Notes: generated from the letters alone by a model not told the origin. A stretch of 64,000 nt of DNA from Anoplolepis gracilipes (GCF_047496725.1 NC_132983.1:7442501-7506500), one strand, 5' to 3'; shown: positions 1 to 12,800, numbered from the stretch's first letter. Numbers and translations are program-made.

Positions 1-516
1 ATTTTTATTTTGAAAAAGCTTTAAAACAATAACAATTATTATGTTAAATTAATAGTTCCACAATTACTATTTGAAATGGTTCCACAATTTTTATCTTCTC
101 AAATAAAAATATGCATAAGGATGTATAGTAAATGTTTAATTTACACAGCTCAGTTTGTTTTCATTTTTATATGTATTATAGAGAATATATTCCTGAGTAA
201 TATACTGTTGAATTTTGTAACCCACTCGTTTGGTTCTTGAGATTGCCGATTTTAAAGTATCATAATTTTGACAAAACTGTATAAAAGATTATATCACGAT
301 TTTGTCGACACTTAGTCAGATATGTTGTAAAAGGTATTGTTTTTCGGAAGTAATTCTTGTCAATTATAAAGTAAGGAAAAGCATTAGTTTAGAAGACAAA
401 ACAAATTAAAGTTTCATAATTTTAATGCTTTTTCTTAGATATAAACTGCTATTACAAACAGCAAAGTTGTACCAATATTTTAGTAAACGTGTGGACGATG
501 ATTTTAATATTAAAAA

Positions 517-565
<49 letters not shown>

Positions 566-1250
566 ACAAGTTGGAGAAGTGTATTTTTTTGCGATGGAGG
601 ATACAGGGAGAGAATTAGGCGGAGCCTCTCCCCCGCCTATACATTTATTTTATGAAAAATTTTGAAAACACATGTCAAGGTTAAGATCATTGAGACATTT
701 ATTTTATGAATAATTTTGAAAACATATCTCAAGATTAAGATCATTGCGACTAAATTTTTTTTTCTAAAAATATTATTTTTATAATATTTTAAAATCATAT
801 GTTTCAAACAAACTGACGCCACAAAATTCAAACAAATTGTAATTTAGGAATGTACCCTCTATAACATATATAAAAATGAAAAAATCCGAGTGTAAGTACA
901 CATTTATCAAATGTGTTGTTTGGTCTTTAATCAAAATGGGATTATTCAACTTGCCTCTCAAGTGAGACTATGATTATTATTATTAATACGCTCTTAGGCA
1001 AAAGATATTATAAGTATATGCTTCAGATGTGTATTGTCAGTTCGCGAAGATTTGTTTCATATGAATTTGCTTGAAAAGATTTGCAATTTATTTAATACAT
1101 TTTAAACATTTGAGTGGTGTTTCAATTGAACGTCGCTTCAGAGAATTTACCAGGTAAGATTGAGTAATACTTATTTATGTAAAGTAGAACTTTATAAAAT
1201 GTTATTGCAATATTTGAATGATAAATAATATAATTAGTGTAAGTGTATGA
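1..1250. repeat. Diverged copy of the 53.65-55.43 kb segment
   Basis: AT-rich DNA without convincing genes. Blocks match 53,650-55,430 in the same order and orientation, for example the segment around 360-490 with 53,875-54,010, and 1,020-1,150 with 55,193-55,325. The second copy holds an extra MITE at 54.27-54.70 kb. The short ORF at 425-655 is a read-through of a GA microsatellite. I infer a segmental duplication of DNA flanking the P450 copies. Confidence 0.7.
519..560. repeat. (GA)n microsatellite
   Basis: About 20 GA dinucleotides. They are the source of the Glu-Arg repeat in the spurious ORF at 425-655. Confidence 0.95.
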
Positions 1251-3383
1251 TTTTTATACACATATTTTTTTAATAACACAAGTTGTTAACTTTGTTTGAT
1301 TATTATAATCATATTGTTATAATCTTATTAAATGTATATTATATTATTTTTGTGCAAATGTTTAACAATTAGGTAAACAAAAGAAAAAACGCTGTTTAAC
1401 AATCGTGATAATTATATAATTTATATATTATATGAAAATACAATGTCTTCGTGTGTGTAGCGTGATAATAAATTTGATAAAAATCACATAAAATTTTCCA
1501 ATTAATTTGTTGTTTATGATAAAGTGTACGAAATCTTAATTGAATAGTTCTATATTATATTTATTATACAGCAATTCTTTATTTTTGTTTAGCAGTAAAA
1601 ATAGATTTAAAATAGATACGCAAACACAAATTTGTAGAACTCAACTTTAAACGGACATTATGATGTGATCACTTAGAGCATTTCTTTACAGTTATAGAGT
1701 AAATAAAATTATTAATAATGCTAAAATAACTAATATATTCTTTAGGTAATTAAGTAAAAATAATGCTCGATCTAATTATGATACTATTAATCACTAATCA
1801 GATTTTGCAATAAAATCTTAAGAAATTAGATCTTATAAATAGAAACATAATTATAAAAAATAACTGATAAAGTTTTTCTTTTGATAATTTCATCTCTCCA
1901 TACTTTTGCATGTACGTATAAAATTTTATTAACATTAAGAGACAAAGGTGAGTTTCAAGTAACGAATAACAAAGCAGAATATGATTCTGAAGAATTTATA
2001 ACCAGCATTTAGTTCAGAATATTTTTGATTATTAAATTTCAATAACTCCAAAACTGATTAGATTTATAATAGATTTAATTAATATGTACATTTAATCGAT
2101 AGCTCGAATAAATATACATAAAAAAATTTTTCCGATTGGAAATAGAAAAAGTATACATATTATACAAATTTATTTTTCTATTAGCATGTTTCAAGATATT
2201 GAAAATATTATATCCAATAAAATGATCAAATAAATAAATGTGTATATTGTATGTTAAATATATTTTACTTTTAATTAATTTTTCATTACTTTTTGATATT
2301 TTTCTTCTTTATATCTCCTTGACATTTTCGTATCTTTGAATCATTATATAAAATTTTCATTATATAAAATTTTTAATATTTCAGAAACATGTTAAAATTG
2401 TATAGTGCTCGTGTCTCTTTATTTCTATTGAATGTAATTTTTAAAAGTTATAACATTATTTTTGCAGAAAAGAAAACGGATTTAAATAATATTATATACA
2501 TTTTAGCAACACATATTTTTGCACAGTATTGGAGAACATTTGAGCTTGCTATTATATATTTAAACGTAATTTGCATGTCTATTTATAACACAAAATGTTT
2601 TTTCTAAATAAATGTAAAGTGTTAAATCTGATATTATAAGTTTATGTGATCAACGAAAATAAACACAGAATAAATTCAGAACTTTATAAAAAAGTAGATG
2701 CTTATATGAGATATGAAATAAATATTACAGATTTTTTGATAAAAACAGACCTTTGCTTGTTTTTTTAATTACTTTAAAATTAAAATTTTTTAAAAATTCT
2801 ATTTTAAATGCTGCATGACACATAAACTTGGTATTTTCTTGACAGTTCTAAATAATATTGTAGAGAAATAAAATATAATATATTTATCTTTCTCTTGATC
2901 TCATCTCTCGATACTTTCACATGTAGATAAAATTTAATCAAGAAATCAGGAAATATACAGAAGCCTCGAGCAGCAAATAACAAAGCAGAATATGTAGAAT
3001 CTATTATTAGCTCATCTAAAATTCAAAGTACTTTAGATTACCGGATTTTAATAATATTGTCAGATACTATGACCGCAATTATAAAATGTTGCAATTTCTT
3101 GTTACATTTACCCATCAATTATTTACCTATTGTATTGTAGATAAATATTAATAACTGTTATTTTATTTATTGATAAAGTTTATCTCTACGAGTTAAATTG
3201 TTATTATCGAAAGGTAATTTTATTCAGTGGTTGAAGTACTGAATAAAATTATCTTTTGGTAATAATTCAATCCGTAAGTATGATATTTACTTAATAAGTG
3301 ATTGATGAATAGACCTACTAACAAGTAACACTATCCAACTGACACTCAACGATTCGAATTAAATTTAACATACTTATTAAACA
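1250..3383. repeat. AT-rich, P450-associated repeated DNA
   Basis: No gene seen. 1,440-1,860 resembles 43,170-43,610 (the DNA upstream of the best CYP4 copy) and, inverted, parts of 51.4-51.7 and 53.0-53.4 kb. 1,870-2,640 resembles 39,640-40,400 directly and, inverted, 9,300-9,430. 2,640-2,770 resembles 56,100-56,250. 2,860-3,000 is a further diverged copy of the 1,880 block. These are remnants of duplicated P450-flanking sequence. Confidence 0.65.
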
Positions 3384-3536
3384 TGTGACGAAGTCATCAG
3401 GGGCCGAACAACCGTCCCTGCAAAACAATCGGCGCCTTTCGGTGCCACCAAACGTTACGACGTTGGCGCTCCCGGTCTCCCCACTTGACCGCCTCCCTAC
3501 TCTGCTCGGAACCGAGAGTGGGAGGCCGGCCAACGG

Positions 3537-3552
3537 GTATATAAGCCGGCTC
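3537..3552 (+). promoter_or_regulatory. LTR TATA box
   Basis: GGGTATATAAGCCGG sits about 155 bp inside the LTR in a GC-rich context, as expected for a U3 core promoter. It sets the LTR orientation as plus. Confidence 0.6.
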
Positions 3553-3639
3553 GGCCAGAGAGCCGGCACCTAGTCCTGTCCTGATCCTTCCTCGAGGGAG
3601 AGTTCTCTCGAGGCTCCAGACACAAGCGACTATCCCCTA

Positions 3640-3840
3640 CCACCATCCTCCGGACAACGAGCGTTCTCGTTGAACCGACCGGGCGTCCCTGGCCTCCGGC
3701 ACCTCATCCGACCATCCTCCGGACAACGAGCGTTCTCGTTGAACTGACCGGGCGTCCCCGGCCTCCGGCACCTTGCCCGACCCTCCTCCGGACAACGAGC
3801 GTTCTCGTTGAACTGACCGGGCGTCCCCGGCCTCCGGCCC
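3640..3840. repeat. Minisatellite, ~66-bp unit x3, inside the LTR
   Basis: Three copies of a unit starting CCTCCGGACAACGAGCG, differing at few positions. A looser series of CGTCCG/CCCGTC-type units continues to about 4,150. It explains the arginine-, proline- and glycine-rich ORFs on both strands. Confidence 0.85.
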
Positions 3841-4207
3841 CGTGCACGAGTTTGAAACCGTCCGTCTCCGGACGACAACAGGCAAACCGCCCGTCTCTGG
3901 GCGAATAACGTTGACATCCATCCGTTTTCGGACGACACCAACCAATCCGCCCGTCTTCGGGCGACCAGAGAGAGAACCGTCCGCCATCAGGACGCCCCCG
4001 ATCGCACAGCTAAGCGCCCGCCTGTCGTGCGCTCTCGTCCAGCCGTCCGCCGCCAGGACGCCACCGACCGAACTGCCAAGTCGTCCGCTACCAGGACACC
4101 ACCGACCGAACCGCCAAGTCGTCCACCACCCGGACGCCCTGACCGAACCAGCGTCACCAGGACGAACACCGACGGCCCGTACGGGACCCCGCCTGTACAT
4201 ACCACCC

Positions 4208-4208
<1 letters not shown>

Positions 4209-4263
<55 letters not shown>
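4209..4263. repeat. (TA)n microsatellite
   Basis: About 25 TA units near the 3' end of the solo LTR. Confidence 0.95.
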
Positions 4264-4441
4264 CTCATCCCTGCGCGTTTGTACATATCGTGTCTACGAT
4301 TAGCATTGTATAAATAGAATAAACTCGTCTAAGAACGACATAAGAAAGGGAGTCTATCATCCGTCGTGCCTGTCCTTCTCCCGAATCCTGGAACCGGCGA
4401 GCATTGTCCGAGACGTCGGGAAAGGCGAAACGTTACAAACA

Positions 4442-5129
4442 CCAAAAAATATTGAACACGTGTTTTTTTTGTTTTTGCTAAATACGCATTTTAAGGATAG
4501 AAATTATTAATATCCCTCAATTTCCTATGAGAGTAGGAACAGCTACGGCTAATTATTTCCGATACGATACATTTTCTGAAAAAAGTGCTCAGGACCAAAG
4601 TTGTAGGGTTTAAAGTAGTGATCTTGAGTTGACCTTGAGGTCGATTAAATTTGAAGATAATCAGTTGGCGGATTTTTGCCACATCCTGTATCTATAATCA
4701 GTGATTTCGTGCGTTGATTCTAAATCTGTCTTCAGAATTGACCTGTTGCGTTATTTTCCTAAAAAATCTGACGTGATGGGAAAATTGGCGGATAACTTCA
4801 GAGTAGCAATAAAAATCAGAAAAAGTTGAAGATATTATTCTAATATAGTATGAGGGTAATGTTTAACTCACAATTAGGGTGACACTTTACGTTTTCGTAC
4901 CTCCTAAAATTTTCCCACTACGCAGTTGTAAATAAAACTATATTGCACCAACTCATTTTCCAGTTACGTAAACGCATCTGTTTATTCATAGAAGTGAACC
5001 GTTGTGTCTATTTATCTCGGCATCCTGTCAAAGATTTTCCTTGTTCGACTAATTTTATTTTTAATGTATAAAAACATTATTTTTCTTATGCAAATTATAT
5101 ATTTATTGTCACATAACATATATCTTATA
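4442..5129. other. Unassigned AT-rich interval
   Basis: No gene or clear element boundary found. A GACCTTGAGGTC-type near-palindrome near 4,630 resembles one near 13,560, suggesting an old repeat. Confidence 0.4.
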
Positions 5130-5196
5130 CACTACTCAAAAGAAAATAGGGAACACTTTTCATACGTCAAAAAATAGGCTATTTGTAAACTATTGT

Positions 5197-5830
5197 AACT
5201 CAGTGAAAAATCATCGTACGCAAATTTTAAAAAAAGCATTTTGAAGCTTGAAGTTTCAACTTTAACATGTAATCGATAATTTTTGAAAAAAACTTTATCT
5301 TCTCAGTGCTATCCCTTAAAAAAGCGCGCAATTTTTTTTCTTAAAATTACGTATTTTTGACGCTCTGTAGCTAGATAAGAAAAATTCTTTCGACAATCTC
5401 AAGTCAATTTCCATAAAATACAATGTTTTACCTACAAAATGCTTTTTTAAAAATTTTCGTACAATTTTTTTTGACCGAGTTACATGACTTTGAAGGTAAA
5501 CTTGCATTTTTCAGAAAAATTGACGATACTCAGCGAAAAATCATCGTACGAAAATTTAAAAAAAAGCATTTTGAAACTTGAAGTTTCAGCTTTAATATGC
5601 CATCAATAGTTTTAAAAAACTTTTTTATCTTTTCAGTGTACCCTAAGAAAAAAAACTGTTTTTTTTTTATAAAATTACTTATTTTTGACATTCTGCAGTT
5701 TTATAAAAAAAATTTTCTCGAAAAATTCAAGTCAATTTCCATAAAATATAACACTTTACCTACAAAATGCTTTTTTAAAAATATTTCGACGATTTTTTTT
5801 GGCCGAGTTACATGACTTTAAAGTCAACTT
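5197..5830. repeat. Two-copy tandem duplication, ~315 bp unit
   Basis: 5,197-5,521 and 5,522-5,830 are diverged copies. Both run from the AATCATCGTACG motif to the GAGTTACATGACTTT motif and contain long T runs. Noncoding. I cannot say whether the duplication predates the Tc1-like insertion. Confidence 0.8.
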
Positions 5831-5921
5831 TAAATTTTATTGAAAAATGACATTTACCACCGGAATTAACATTACCCAATGTGCACCACGTGGAGGTTGC
5901 CGGTCGGATTTTGCACATCAC

Positions 5922-5926
5922 GTGTG

Positions 5927-5970
<44 letters not shown>

Positions 5971-5976
5971 TGTGTG
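5922..5976. repeat. (GCGT)n microsatellite
   Basis: About 13 GTGC/GCGT tetramers. It explains the Cys-Val-Arg-Ala and Ala-Arg-Thr-His ORFs on the two strands. Confidence 0.95.
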
Positions 5977-6119
5977 TCACAGCAGAGATAAGGACCCCGC
6001 AGTTCGTCACTTCCGCAGTATTTAACGACTCCAAACCCTCTCTGCTGTGTGTATATGTGTGTGCGTTTAGTATTGTGTATTTCTTCCTCTTTGCTCAATT
6101 ACCGCTTGTAGACGCTCTC

Positions 6120-7060
6120 ACATATTTATACACCTCTCTATCAAATTCTGCGGAATTTTGTTCCAAATTTGTGTTAACATGTCCGCTAAGTCATTTAAAT
6201 TTTGCGGCTGTTGTCGCGACGTCTTAATCGTTCCATTTCGTCCCATATGTGCTCGATTAGATTTAAGTCCGGGCTATTAGCAGGATGGTCCAACAATATA
6301 ATATTGTTCTTCAAGAAAACGGCGAGTTATGTTCGCCGTATGAGAACGAGCGTTGTCTTGCATAAATATCAAATTGCGATGTAAATAACGGAGAGGCAAA
6401 ACGTGAGGTCGCAGGATTTCATTTACATATCGCACACTTGTTATTGATGGAGGTGGCAGAATTATCAAGTCCGTCCGTCTTCTCATTGATACGCACCGCC
6501 ATACCATAACCGAACCGCCGTTATGTACCCGCACTGGCATAACACAACGCCGATAGTATCATTCATTTCGACGACGCCAATTACGTATACGAGCGTCATT
6601 ACCGTAAAGGCAAAAACGCGACTGGTCGGAAAAATATACGTTTCTCCATTGTCTCTCACTCCATAAAATGTGATCGCGCGCAAATTGCAGGCGAACATGA
6701 CGATGTGTGATTGTTAATCTCGGCACTCGCGCACAACGAGATCAGAGCCCGGCTTCTCTTAAACGATTACGAATCGGAAACATGTAAATTAATTTCCTCG
6801 GAAACACGTCTTGCTGTTATCATTCTTCTTTGTAACACATGGCGAAAGATTTCTCGATCTTGTCTCTTCGTAGTTATTCGATGACGACCACTGCCTTGAC
6901 ATCTCGCGTAATTTCTTGTATCTTGGTATCGTGACCACGCTCTGCTCACTACCGAAATAGATACTCCGATATGTTGCGCTACATAACGCATGCGAAAGCC
7001 TTCTTCTAAGAGTGCAATTATCTGTGCAACTCTAGTTGTAGACAAATGCGTACGCGGCAT
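6120..7060 (-). pseudogene. Tc1-like transposase, broken
   Basis: Cut-and-paste transposase remnant. The N-terminal segment (7,060-6,767) starts MPRTHLSTTRVAQIIALLEE and has the helix-turn-helix character of Tc1/Tc3 DNA-binding domains. A middle segment reads MVWRCVSMRRR, and FMQDNARSHTA follows, the second catalytic Asp region of DDE enzymes. Downstream SPDLNLIEHIWDEMER holds the third acidic residue. A frameshift lies near 6,205, after which NLNDLADMLTQIWNK finishes the family C-terminus, and there are further breaks around 6.5-6.7 kb. Several frames are needed to read the protein, so it is inactive. The family call is firm; exact relatives are not known. Confidence 0.85.
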
Positions 7061-7099
7061 TTTCGTGCGAAAATTTACGCGGCAAGAATCACCTGCGTA

Positions 7100-7400
7100 C
7101 TAAACATTTAGTGTATTTGTTTTAACCAAAAACATTCCGCATACCATAGCGTAATTTTTATAATAATGTTAGTACGTGTGCCTAATTTGCGTTGATGAAT
7201 GATATCCGCTCTCTGTACAACTCGCAATGACTTGACCTCGGTGGTAACTACGTCAGTACCATCTATATGCGGCGTGCGCACCTATGTGCGCGCCTTCTTT
7301 AGTCTGCTCCCTGTTACGATACACGACACGTCTCTGTATTTTTCTCAAGATTGATTTATTAATAAAAAAGTGTTTAGTATCAGATTTTAGCGTGTATTAT
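7100..7400. other. Unassigned interval
   Basis: No gene recognised. It ends at the target duplication of the neighbouring retroposed element. The sequence just past that element, from 9,241, is its original continuation. Confidence 0.4.
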
Positions 7401-9240
7401 CCGTTTCTGTCGCCCTTTTTTTTTACATGGAGAAATGCTTTATGCATCCCCCTGGGGGCGGGAGCTTCCAGGGGGTATGTGGGACTTCTCCTATAGACGA
7501 GGTATACCCACTAAAACTTCATGGTGGTCCTACCCGGCGGTTGAATTGTGGGTGACCCTGAGAAATACTCAGTGGTGCATCATCGGCGGCGTTGCGGGAC
7601 CACCTCGTAACGCCGCCACCCTTCCTGGGGCCAAGGTGCAATGGGGAGTGGATATTCCTGCACCCACCCTCCCTTGGCCCCCGAGAGGGACGGGAAAATT
7701 GACTTCCCGTTCTCCTCCTTGTGGCCTCCGCATCTGGAGGCCGGTTTGGGGTGAGGGGGGTCTTAAAGACCCTCTGAGTTCACTACCCCATGGGGGAGAG
7801 GGGGAAGACTAAGTTTTACCCTTTCCTACTCCCCCACGACCCCCTTATCCGTCTGGATGAGGGGGTCTAATTTCCACTGGGTGGAGGCACTCCTCCACCT
7901 CCATTATGGAGGTGGCATCCGAGTCCCCTGGGGAGGGGGGGCCGACAAATCGGTCCCACCACACTCCACAACAGGAGGCACCCTCATCACCGGGGCCACC
8001 TCCGCCGGGGGAGACTTCTTCTCCACACCCGACGTAGGCACCCTTCTTTTTTTCCTTCCCCTTCTTCTCCTCGGGAGGAGAGGAGCACTCCCTGCCTCCA
8101 CCCAGGGCGTGGTCGGCGAGAACACCCAGATTCATGTAGAGTGCACATCTGGGTGTCCCCCGACATCCACAACCGAGGTGCCCGGGGACGCCGCACCGGT
8201 AGCACCGGTACACCTCGGTCCTACAGACGGCACTAATGTGTCTCCCCCTGAGGCATTTAAAGCACCTCAGGGGGCCACTGGTGTCGCCCTCTCTCCTCTT
8301 CCTCTAGGGACGGCGACCGCCCCGGAGGTCTCTTATCCTGTGTTACAGGGAGGGAACCCTCCGGGGTCGACACTTCCCTTTTCTCTCCCCCCACCCCTTC
8401 TAGTCGCTACCGTTGCCCGTGTAGGCGGAACAGTCGTCTTTTCACGGAGTGTGGGAGGTTCCGGGCGATGGACTGCCCGGGCCTCTTGGTGAAGACCACC
8501 CAGCCCTTCGGCCAAGGCGGCCTTCACCTGCTTCCTAATCATACTGCGGAGAGACTGCATCCATAAGATGCGGAGCCTCCGCAGTCTTGTAGGTCTCCAG
8601 AGTGGTCTGGAGACCCACATCCGTCACCTCTGGGGATACAGGTTTTACCTGTACCCTCACTTTCCTCACCGGCACCTCCACCTGAGTGGAGGCATCCGAT
8701 TTGGAGACGTCCTGGGCTTGAAAATCGCCCACGAGGTCTTCACATACTCCGCGAGGAGCATTGCACATGCGTCTAAGCGGCAATACTCCTCGTAAAAGGG
8801 GCGCATCAATTGCCTCAGTCACGAGGTCCCCTCTGTCTCCTCCTCTTTATTGACGATGTCCATATAAACATCGTCAATTTTTTTGGCCGCGGTATCCCTG
8901 CTCATGCGAGCACAGGCCAACGCCTTCACTCTGTGGTCATCAGCGATAACTAATGCCCCCGAGGGCCTCGCTGGTAAGCCCCCGGGTAGCCCTTCGTACG
9001 ACAACGACGAGGGGGAAACAGGGACAATATCCCCCCTCTCGCCGGCCCACAGCATCCGAGACTGTGGAAGTCTTATTAGATTTTTTGCCCATCCCATATT
9101 GTGACGCACTCTTAGCACCCTTCAGGATCACCCGGGCGTTGTGGGTCCTAGGACTCGACAACCACACTGGGATCCCCCTCCAGATGAGCCCCCCTATCAC
9201 GTCAAGGTGGTGCGTCGTCAGGGGGGCCGTTTCTGTCGCC
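7401..9240 (-). mobile_element. Retroposed gag-only element with poly(A) and 14-bp TSD
   Basis: A GC-rich block bounded by a perfect 14-bp direct repeat, CCGTTTCTGTCGCC, at 7401-7414 and 9227-9240. On the minus strand the element (7415-9226, about 1.81 kb) ends in an A-run (T-run at 7416-7424) next to the repeat, the signature of target-primed reverse transcription. It carries a gag-like CCHC frame but no endonuclease or reverse transcriptase. It is either an internally deleted R1-like LINE or a nonautonomous ORF1-only element. Confidence 0.85.
7845..8822 (-). pseudogene. R1-like LINE ORF1 (gag, CCHC knuckles), degraded
   Basis: Minus-strand remnant of a nucleic-acid-binding gag-like protein of non-LTR retrotransposons. 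Two CX2CX4HX4C knuckles are visible in one frame: CFKCLRGRHISAVC then CYRCGVPGHLGCGC. A third (from CALYMNLG to GGREC) has lost a Cys. Upstream, the segment around 8,535-8,822 (VGDFQAQDVSKSDASTQVEV) resembles the variable N-terminal part of such proteins. Frames shift between the blocks, so it is not functional. The knuckle layout suits R1/TRAS-type ORF1; clade is inference. Confidence 0.7.
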
Positions 9241-9867
9241 TTTCCTAACTAACAATAATCAAAAATATCCTGAACTAAAGGCTAGCTGCGTATAAATTAT
9301 TATTCGGAACAGAATCATATTCTGGATTGTTATTTGTTGCTTGATACTCGCCTTTGTCCTTTAATTTTCATTAAATTTTATACGTACATGCGAAAATATG
9401 GAAAGATGAGAACATCGAAAGATAAATATTTTATATTTTATCTACTTACGAGATTATTCAAAACTCTCAAAAAAATACTGTTTATGCATTGTTGTAATAA
9501 TTAACATAAAAAAGAACGAGCAATTTTTGTTTTCAATCTGTGGTTGTGGTATTTCTCACAAAATCCGACTCTTATTCAGAAATAATTTTTCCTTCTTTTC
9601 TTTTTAATAGTTCTTCTTTTTAATAATTCTTTTTACTCTTGACTGTTGTTAACCGTAGGTTGGCAATAAAATGGAAAGAATATACGTTTTAATTTAAGGC
9701 ATTTAATTATCAATTTAATTATTTATTTTCCTATGATGTTCCCAGTGCTCTATCTGTGAAATATCACCGTCCGATTGCACGAGAAATAAAGAAAAGGAGA
9801 TGCAAGGGATACATTTGTATGTTCCTGGACAAGAAATCACGTAACATTTTTACATATGTAATATATA
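9241..9867. repeat. Inverted copy of 39.1-39.75 kb
   Basis: The reverse complement of 9,300-9,430 matches 39,640-39,740. That of 9,760-9,865 matches 39,110-39,230, including GGACGGTGATATTTCA. Noncoding AT-rich DNA downstream of the P450 relics; part of the inverted duplication that brackets the central palindrome. Confidence 0.75.
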
Positions 9868-12800
9868 GATAGATAGATAGATAAGAGTTTATTTGAGTCC
9901 CCTTGGGGTTTTTAACTCGTACATGTTTTTTGGGGACCACCAAACCCCTTACAAATCTCCTCCTTCTTTTATCCTCCTTACATATATACATATATACAAT
10001 TCACAACTGTCAAACTTTACCCCTGTCCCTCTCTCTATATCCTTGCTACTTTCTCCCCTCCTCTTGTTTCTATCCTCATTCCCCTTCTTCGCGAGCCTGG
10101 CCATAACGACCTTACAGATTGTTCCCTACTCCCTCCCTTACGCCCTCTCCTTCTCTCTCCCTTCTCTATCTCCCATCTTCTCTCCCTCTCTCACCCCCTT
10201 TCTTCCCGCTTCCCGTACTCTTTCTTTCTTCTTCTTTCTCTGACTCCCCTCTTCTTCTTCCTCTGTTCTCTCCGCCCTTTCACCTCTGACCTTTTAACCT
10301 TTCTCCTTTCCTTTCTGCCATCCTTTTCTTCTTTCTTCTTTCCTCTCTTCTACCTCTTTCCTTACGCTCCGTCCACTCCTCTGTCCTCTATCCCTCTTCT
10401 CTCCTATTTCCTCCGACTCTCCTTCCGCTTTCTCCGCCCGCTTCCTCTCTCTCCAACTCTGCTCGCTCTCTGTTTGTCTCCTTTTCTCTCTTCTATCCTC
10501 TCGCCTCCTCTCTGCTTTCCAGTCCTCCGCTGCCTTGCCCTTGCTCCCCAGCCTTCTCTTCCTGTCTTCTAGCCTCCTTATCCTCTAACATCTCATCTCC
10601 CGTCCCTTTTTCTCTACCCCTCCTCTTCTATCTTCCATCTCTTCTCCTCCTCTATCCATATCCACAACTTCCTTTCTACCCTCAATTCCCTGTTTGTTGT
10701 AATCACACTCCTTCCTCTTGCCTTCTCCTTCCTTGCCGCTTCCCCGATCCTCCATCTCATTTTTCTTTCCTCCAAATTCAAGTCCTCATCCACCCCCACT
10801 CCTTCCTTCTTATCTCCTTCTCTCGTTCTGGTATCTCCTCCTTGTCTTCTTTCCCTTCCATCTCCGCCAGCAAAATCCACGTTCCATCTTCCCTCTCTCT
10901 TTCTTCCACCCTCCTTATCCTTGCCGCCTTTCCTATCGTTCTCCTCACAATACCCTCCATTATGCTCTTCCTCTCTCCTTGGTCCTCTCCCTCTATTCCT
11001 CTCCATATAACATTCCTCCCCCTTCGTTTCTTTCTCTCCTCCTCCCTTTTTTCTCTCTCCTCTCTCTCTCTTTTCTCCAACTCCCTCCTCTCTCTTTCCC
11101 TCCTTATTCTCTCTGCTTTCTTCTCCATCTTCTCCCACGCTCTGTCCTCCTTCTCTCTTCTTTCTGTCCTCTCCTTTCTCTCTTCCCCCCTCTCATCCTC
11201 TTTTCCCTCTTTTACCACCATCCATCGAACGCTGCTCCTCCCTTCCTCTTCTCTCTCTCCTCTTCCCTCCTTACCCTCTTTTCCTTCCTTCTCCAATCCT
11301 CTGTCTTCCCTTCCTTTGTCCTTCTTTCCTTCCGTTCTCTCGTCTCTTTTTCTTTACTTTTCCTGTCCCCCCTTCTTTCCCCTTTCCATTCTTCCTTCTA
11401 CTCCCGCCTTATCTATCTTTCCCCCCTCTTCACTAGCCCCCCTTCGTTTTTCTCTCTTCTCTCCTATTCCTCCTCTCGCACGATCCAATCTCCATCCCAA
11501 ACTGCCCTCTTTCCTCTTCCCCCTCTTCAAGTTCCCCCTTTTTTCTTTTCCGCCTCCTCTCTCCTCTTCTCTCTTCCCTCTCTCTTCTTCCTCTCTTCTT
11601 TCTTCTCCCCCCGCCTTTTCTCTTCCGTTTACCTGCTTTCTTCTGTCTTCTTTCCTCCTTCCTTTTCCTCCTCTTCCTCCTCTCCACCGCTTCCCCTCCT
11701 CCATCCACTCGCCTCTCTCTTTCACTTCCTGCCTTCTCATCCCTTCTTCCTCCCCATTCTCTTCCCCGTTCACTTTGACACGCTCCTCTTCTCCTCTCCC
11801 CTCTCCTTTCTCTCCTCTTTTCTCTTCCTCTTGCCACTCTAATCTTCCTTCCTTCCTTTAATTCCTCCATCGCCCCTTCTCTCTTCCCGCCTTCTGCCTC
11901 TCCTTCCTCCTTCTTTCTTCTATCCTCCCGCTCCCCTTCCTTCTTCCTCCATTTCTTCAGTTCCTCGTATATTCTCTTTACCATTGTCAGCATCTTTACC
12001 ATGCCCTCCTTCAGCTTCTTCATTTCGCTGCTTATCCGCCTTAGCTGCACCAACTCTCCCTGCCCTTTCCTCTTCGAACCCATTTCCCTTCACCTTCCTT
12101 CGCACAACTCACTCTCTTCCTCTCATTCTACCCAGCCTTCCACCTTCACTCTTCTCACTTGCTTTCCCTTTTCCTTCCTTCACTCTATCTACACACTCCA
12201 CTGTTTCCTTTTCTTTATATTCCCAACTCTCCTCTAACCTCTCAACACACGTATCTTGGTGTGCTCACTCGCCCTTATCGCAATCAATATCTTTGCTCGC
12301 CGCCTTCCTCGGTATTGATATATCGGGATCATTTTTCGCTACACTCTTTAACCGTCTTCTACCTCCATCTGCCATCTACCATTAGTATTCCACACTCATC
12401 TCTCTCTACCGCACCGCTCTCTCTTTACCGACCCGTCTGCCATCCTCTCCCCGTCACCCTCCGCTCCCTGCCTCCACTTATTATCCTCGTGCCTCTTTTC
12501 TCTCTTTTTTATCACTTCTTTTCCGTCACTCCTCTCCCGATTCCTCTCCAGACCAATTTCCTTACTATCTTCCTTCTTCCTTTGTTACTCCCTCGCCCTT
12601 CTTCACGTTCCACTCACTTCCTTGCCTTTTTCTTGCCATTCAAAAAACTCCCACGTCATCCTTCTCATCCTCTCATTACGACTTTCTCGTCCTCATATTT
12701 CCTTACTCCGTTTGCCCTTCACCTCCACTCCACTTCCTTCCACGACAAAGTCCCTCTTCTTATCCCTCTACTCTTTCTTTTCACTCAAAACTATCTCTAG

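Larger units (their letters stand above)
3384..4437 (+). mobile_element. Solo LTR (Gypsy-like), 1,054 bp
   Basis: GC-rich block beginning TGTGACG and ending CGTTACA, the TG...CA termini of an LTR. It is flanked on both sides by the 4-bp target duplication AACA (3380-3383 and 4438-4441). It contains a TATA box, a minisatellite of about 66 bp, a TA microsatellite and AATAAA near 4,317. No internal retrotransposon sequence remains, so it arose by LTR-LTR recombination. The ORFs here are repeat shadows. Superfamily is inferred from the duplication length and termini. Confidence 0.85.
5130..7100 (-). mobile_element. Tc1-like DNA transposon, decayed
   Basis: The left end starts CACTACTCAAAAGAAAATAG directly after a TA dinucleotide, a typical Tc1/mariner terminal repeat and target. 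A degenerate minus-strand transposase fills 6.08-7.06 kb. No matching inverted terminus was found between 7.06 and 7.40 kb, so the 5' side is lost or too diverged. An internal direct duplication (5.20-5.83 kb) and a GCGT microsatellite lie between the left end and the transposase. Confidence 0.75.

Noticed and set aside
3630..4317. Overlapping Arg/Pro-rich ORFs
   Set aside because: Products of the LTR minisatellite on all frames.
5808..6227. Two overlapping ORFs with Cys-Val-Arg-Ala or His-Ala-Arg-Thr repeats
   Set aside because: Translations of the GCGT microsatellite.
10718..11861. Plus-strand ORFs of 339 and 374 codons rich in Ser, Leu, Phe, Pro
   Set aside because: Antisense shadows of the purine-rich LINE ORF1 on the minus strand. 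Similar plus-strand ORFs at 27.3-31.2 kb have the same cause.
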